Part shown: piece after piece, positions 62,300-64,000 of the stretch
How the letters are laid out: the number at the start of each line of letters is the position of its first letter
How positions within the stretch are numbered: position 1 is the first letter of the stretch
NCBI RefSeq assembly: GCF_015714725.1
Contig: NZ_WBKM01000050.1
Coordinates: 1-64,000 of the forward strand
Direction of reading: 5' to 3'
Length of the DNA stretch: 64,000 nucleotides
DNA from: Nostoc sp. WHI
GTDB lineage: Bacteria; Cyanobacteriota; Cyanobacteriia; Cyanobacteriales; Nostocaceae
Notes under the pieces: generated by a model
Databases searched by the model: none
What the model saw: the letters and a program-made list of their open reading frames with translations, nothing else
Told to the model about the DNA's origin: nothing
Translations under genes and position numbers: made by a program

Positions 62300-63154
62300 A
62301 TGACTAAAGATATGCAACGCGAATTTACCAACCGCGATGAGTTGGTAGCCTACCTCCGCGAACAATTTCCAACTGTGGCACAACGCGATAGCCACATCAG
62401 CAAAACTGTGGGGGGACGCAAAGCGGCACAGATAGCGCTGCAAAAAATTGACCCAGTAGGCTACGCGCAAACACGTAATTTTTTCACAGGTGCAGTCACG
62501 CGACTTTCGCCTTACATCCGCTATGGCGTTTTGAGCTTGCGAGAAATTCGAGATTATGTCCTTGACCAGGTACAGCACCAAGACGATGCTACGAAACTAA
62601 TTAACGAGTTAGGCTGGCGCGACTACTGGCAACGGTTGTATGTAAAGTTAGGGGATGGAATCTGGAAAGACCAAGAAGAATACAAAACTGGTTACGCTGC
62701 GGGTGAATATACACCCGAATTGCCGCAAGATATCAGACAAGGAACCACAGACAGAGTTTGCATCGACAGTTTTAGCCGTGACTTGAAAGAAACTGGCTAT
62801 CTACATAACCACGCACGAATGTGGCTAGCGGCTTATATTGTTCATTGGCGGCGGATTCGTTGGCAAACAGGAGCCAAGTGGTTTCTCGAACACCTTTTAG
62901 ATGGAGATCCTGCTAGTAATAATATGTCATGGCAGTGGGTTGCCAGCACTTTTAGTCATAAACCGTATTTTTTCAATCGTGAGAACTTAGAACGCTACAC
63001 CAAAAGCGTTTATTGTCAGAAATGTCCCCTTTACGGTCATTGTGATTTTGAAGGCAGCTATGAAGAATTAGAACAGCAACTTTTTCCTAAAGGGGAATTT
63101 AGTAAACAAGCTAACAGCCAAAGTTGGCAGCATGGGAAAAAAGGTAAAAAGTGA
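62300..63154 (+). CDS. Photolyase/cryptochrome FAD-binding domain as a separate protein
   Basis: 284 aa. It lacks the N-terminal antenna domain of photolyases and begins near the linker. FAD-domain motifs are TRLSPYIRYGVLS, ELGWRDYWQRLY, GYLHNHARMWLAAYIVHW and HLLDGDPASNNMSWQW (flavin contacts, Trp chain W194/W211). Four cysteines, C154 (DRVCIDSF), C239, C242 and C248 (YCQKC...HC), sit in a pattern like that of iron-sulfur bacterial cryptochromes; a [4Fe-4S] cluster is possible. The next gene, 3 bp downstream, looks like the missing antenna domain. The basic tail (HGKKGKK) may bind nucleic acid. It could repair DNA or sense blue light. Confidence 0.88.
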   Translation: MTKDMQREFTNRDELVAYLREQFPTVAQRDSHISKTVGGRKAAQIALQKIDPVGYAQTRNFFTGAVTRLSPYIRYGVLSLREIRDYVLDQVQHQDDATKLINELGWRDYWQRLYVKLGDGIWKDQEEYKTGYAAGEYTPELPQDIRQGTTDRVCIDSFSRDLKETGYLHNHARMWLAAYIVHWRRIRWQTGAKWFLEHLLDGDPASNNMSWQWVASTFSHKPYFFNRENLERYTKSVYCQKCPLYGHCDFEGSYEELEQQLFPKGEFSKQANSQSWQHGKKGKK

Positions 63155-63157
63155 AAA

Positions 63158-63574
63158 ATGAGTAAACCAATTGTTTGGGTGCATGGAGATTGCCTCAGTC
63201 CATACAACCCTGTACTACAAAAATACCCCGATGCACCAGCTATCTGGGTTTGGGACGAGGCTTTGATAGAAGAATGGCAACTAAGTCTCAAACGTCTCGC
63301 TTTTATCTACGAATGCTTGTTAGAGTTACCCGTTGTTATCCGTCGTGGTAATGTGGCACAAGAAATTTTGGCTTTTGCAAAAGAACATAACGCAAATCTA
63401 GTTGTAACAGCCGACAGTCCCAGTCCCCGGTTCGATGATATCTGCAAAGAAATGGAGCGATCGCTAGCAGTCCAAGTGCTAGAAGTAGAACCATTTTTTG
63501 ACTATGATGGCTATATTGACCTGAAGCGGTTCTCCCGCTATTGGAAAGTGGCTCAAAATTATGTTTTTGAATAG
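63158..63574 (+). CDS. Photolyase-like antenna (alpha/beta) domain as a separate small protein
   Basis: 138 aa. The strand-loop pattern PIVWVHGDCLSPYNPVL parallels the WFRRDLRLxDNPAL start of photolyases. PAIWVWDE matches their second strand, and RRGNVAQEILAFAKEHNANLVVTADSPSP their third/fourth strand region. The arginine-rich RRDLR is replaced by HGDCLSP, so DNA/antenna binding may differ. It starts 3 bp after the FAD-domain gene; the two likely form one two-subunit protein. Confidence 0.75.
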   Translation: MSKPIVWVHGDCLSPYNPVLQKYPDAPAIWVWDEALIEEWQLSLKRLAFIYECLLELPVVIRRGNVAQEILAFAKEHNANLVVTADSPSPRFDDICKEMERSLAVQVLEVEPFFDYDGYIDLKRFSRYWKVAQNYVFE

Positions 63575-63646
63575 TCGAATTTGGAATTGTGAACCTTAGT
63601 ATGCTTCGCTTGTAAGTAGATGGTTCTAAATAAATATAAGATAGTT

Positions 63647-63745
63647 TGTCATTGCGTTCGCCCTTGGCGTTCCCGTAGGGTACGAAGTGAAGCAATCTCA
63701 GCCTTTGCGATTGCTTCACTCCACTGCGTTTCGCTCGCAATGACA
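63647..63745. repeat. MITE-like inverted repeat
   Basis: Ends TGTCATTGCG and CGCAATGACA, inner AGTGAAGCAATC/GATTGCTTCACT. It lies about 70 bp after the last gene. The rest of the window (63746-64000) shows no gene. Confidence 0.8.
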
Positions 63746-64000
63746 TATTATATTTAATTTCGCTCAGCTACTTATACATCGTATACATAAAGCTAGAATT
63801 GGCTGAAAATGAAAATTACGTGCCAGAAGAGTAAATTTCAGTTACCTTAAATGTCTGTAAAACATTTAAAACTTTGCACTTTCCTAATAAATCTGTATAG
63901 GCTAAGTAATTCACACTAAAAAGCTCTCTCCAAAAGGGGAGTACTTTTTATTTAGTTTAATAAATAGTTATATTATCTGTTGTATTTTTTTATTTTCACA

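Noticed and set aside
63336-63746. Reverse frame at the window end
   Set aside because: Its N-terminus (SLRAKRSGVKQSQRLRLL) is the translation of the inverted repeat at 63647, and the rest is antisense to the antenna-domain gene.

Overview
The window looks like the chromosome of a filamentous, Nostoc-like cyanobacterium. The HIP1 octamer GCGATCGC is scattered through almost every gene. The gene families are typical of Nostocales: zinc-ribbon Ser/Thr kinases, CHAT-TPR and NB-ARC-TPR proteins, PRC-barrel/DUF2382 proteins, KGK, DUF1517 and DUF6737 proteins, and a two-partner secretion pair. Short dispersed palindromic repeats fill most intergenic gaps. The species cannot be read from the sequence. 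No tRNA, rRNA or CRISPR array was seen.

Layout. 1-6145: a two-partner secretion locus. The exoprotein is an open-ended gene in which a family-2 glycosyltransferase is fused in frame to a filamentous-haemagglutinin exoprotein that ends at the window edge in a perfect 12-bp tandem repeat (Pro-Ile-Pro-Thr). The TpsB transporter is divergent. 6502-9060: methyltransferase, a small muconolactone-isomerase-like protein, a quinone-oxidoreductase-like enzyme, the wreck of a second oxidoreductase, and a DUF6737 protein. 10048-23379: GAF-GGDEF cyclase, an atypical histidine kinase, GNAT, GH57, SDR, DUF1400 hydrolase, Kir channel, MFS exporter and two DUF2382 stress-type proteins. 23756-27368: an orphan antitoxin, HicBA, two Nostoc-type hypothetical proteins and endonuclease V. 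27584-30130: an FHA/zinc-ribbon protein followed by an FHA-flavoprotein fusion.

30194-42000 is an accessory region. It holds three copies of a 21-bp tandem-repeat element with conserved flanks, a STAND NB-ARC-TPR ATPase, a UPF0175/PIN toxin-antitoxin pair between 91-bp direct repeats, a frameshifted scrap of a type I restriction HsdR gene, a large CHAT-TPR protease-like protein, a stand-alone paralogue of its N-terminus, and a TnpB-only IS200/IS605-type element with a divergent ribbon-helix-helix gene. It reads as a conflict or cell-death neighbourhood.

42316-64000 is largely housekeeping: dnaX (with an A8 tract that could slip into a nearby stop), a shortened tilS, Uma2 and KGK proteins, the cytochrome c assembly gene, an ABC1/UbiB kinase, recN, an orphan PotC-like permease, an orphan cobalamin-riboswitch-like RNA, a kinase-FGE fusion, a DUF433/DUF5615 toxin-antitoxin pair, DUF1517, a glycosyltransferase, a PrxQ-type peroxiredoxin and a second zinc-ribbon kinase. 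The last two genes look like a cryptochrome/photolyase split into two adjacent genes in reversed domain order, with four cysteines that could hold an iron-sulfur cluster.

The best candidates for something undescribed are the split cryptochrome pair, the glycosyltransferase-exoprotein fusion, the CHAT-TPR pair with the neighbouring NB-ARC island, and the RHH-TnpB element with shared operator half-sites.
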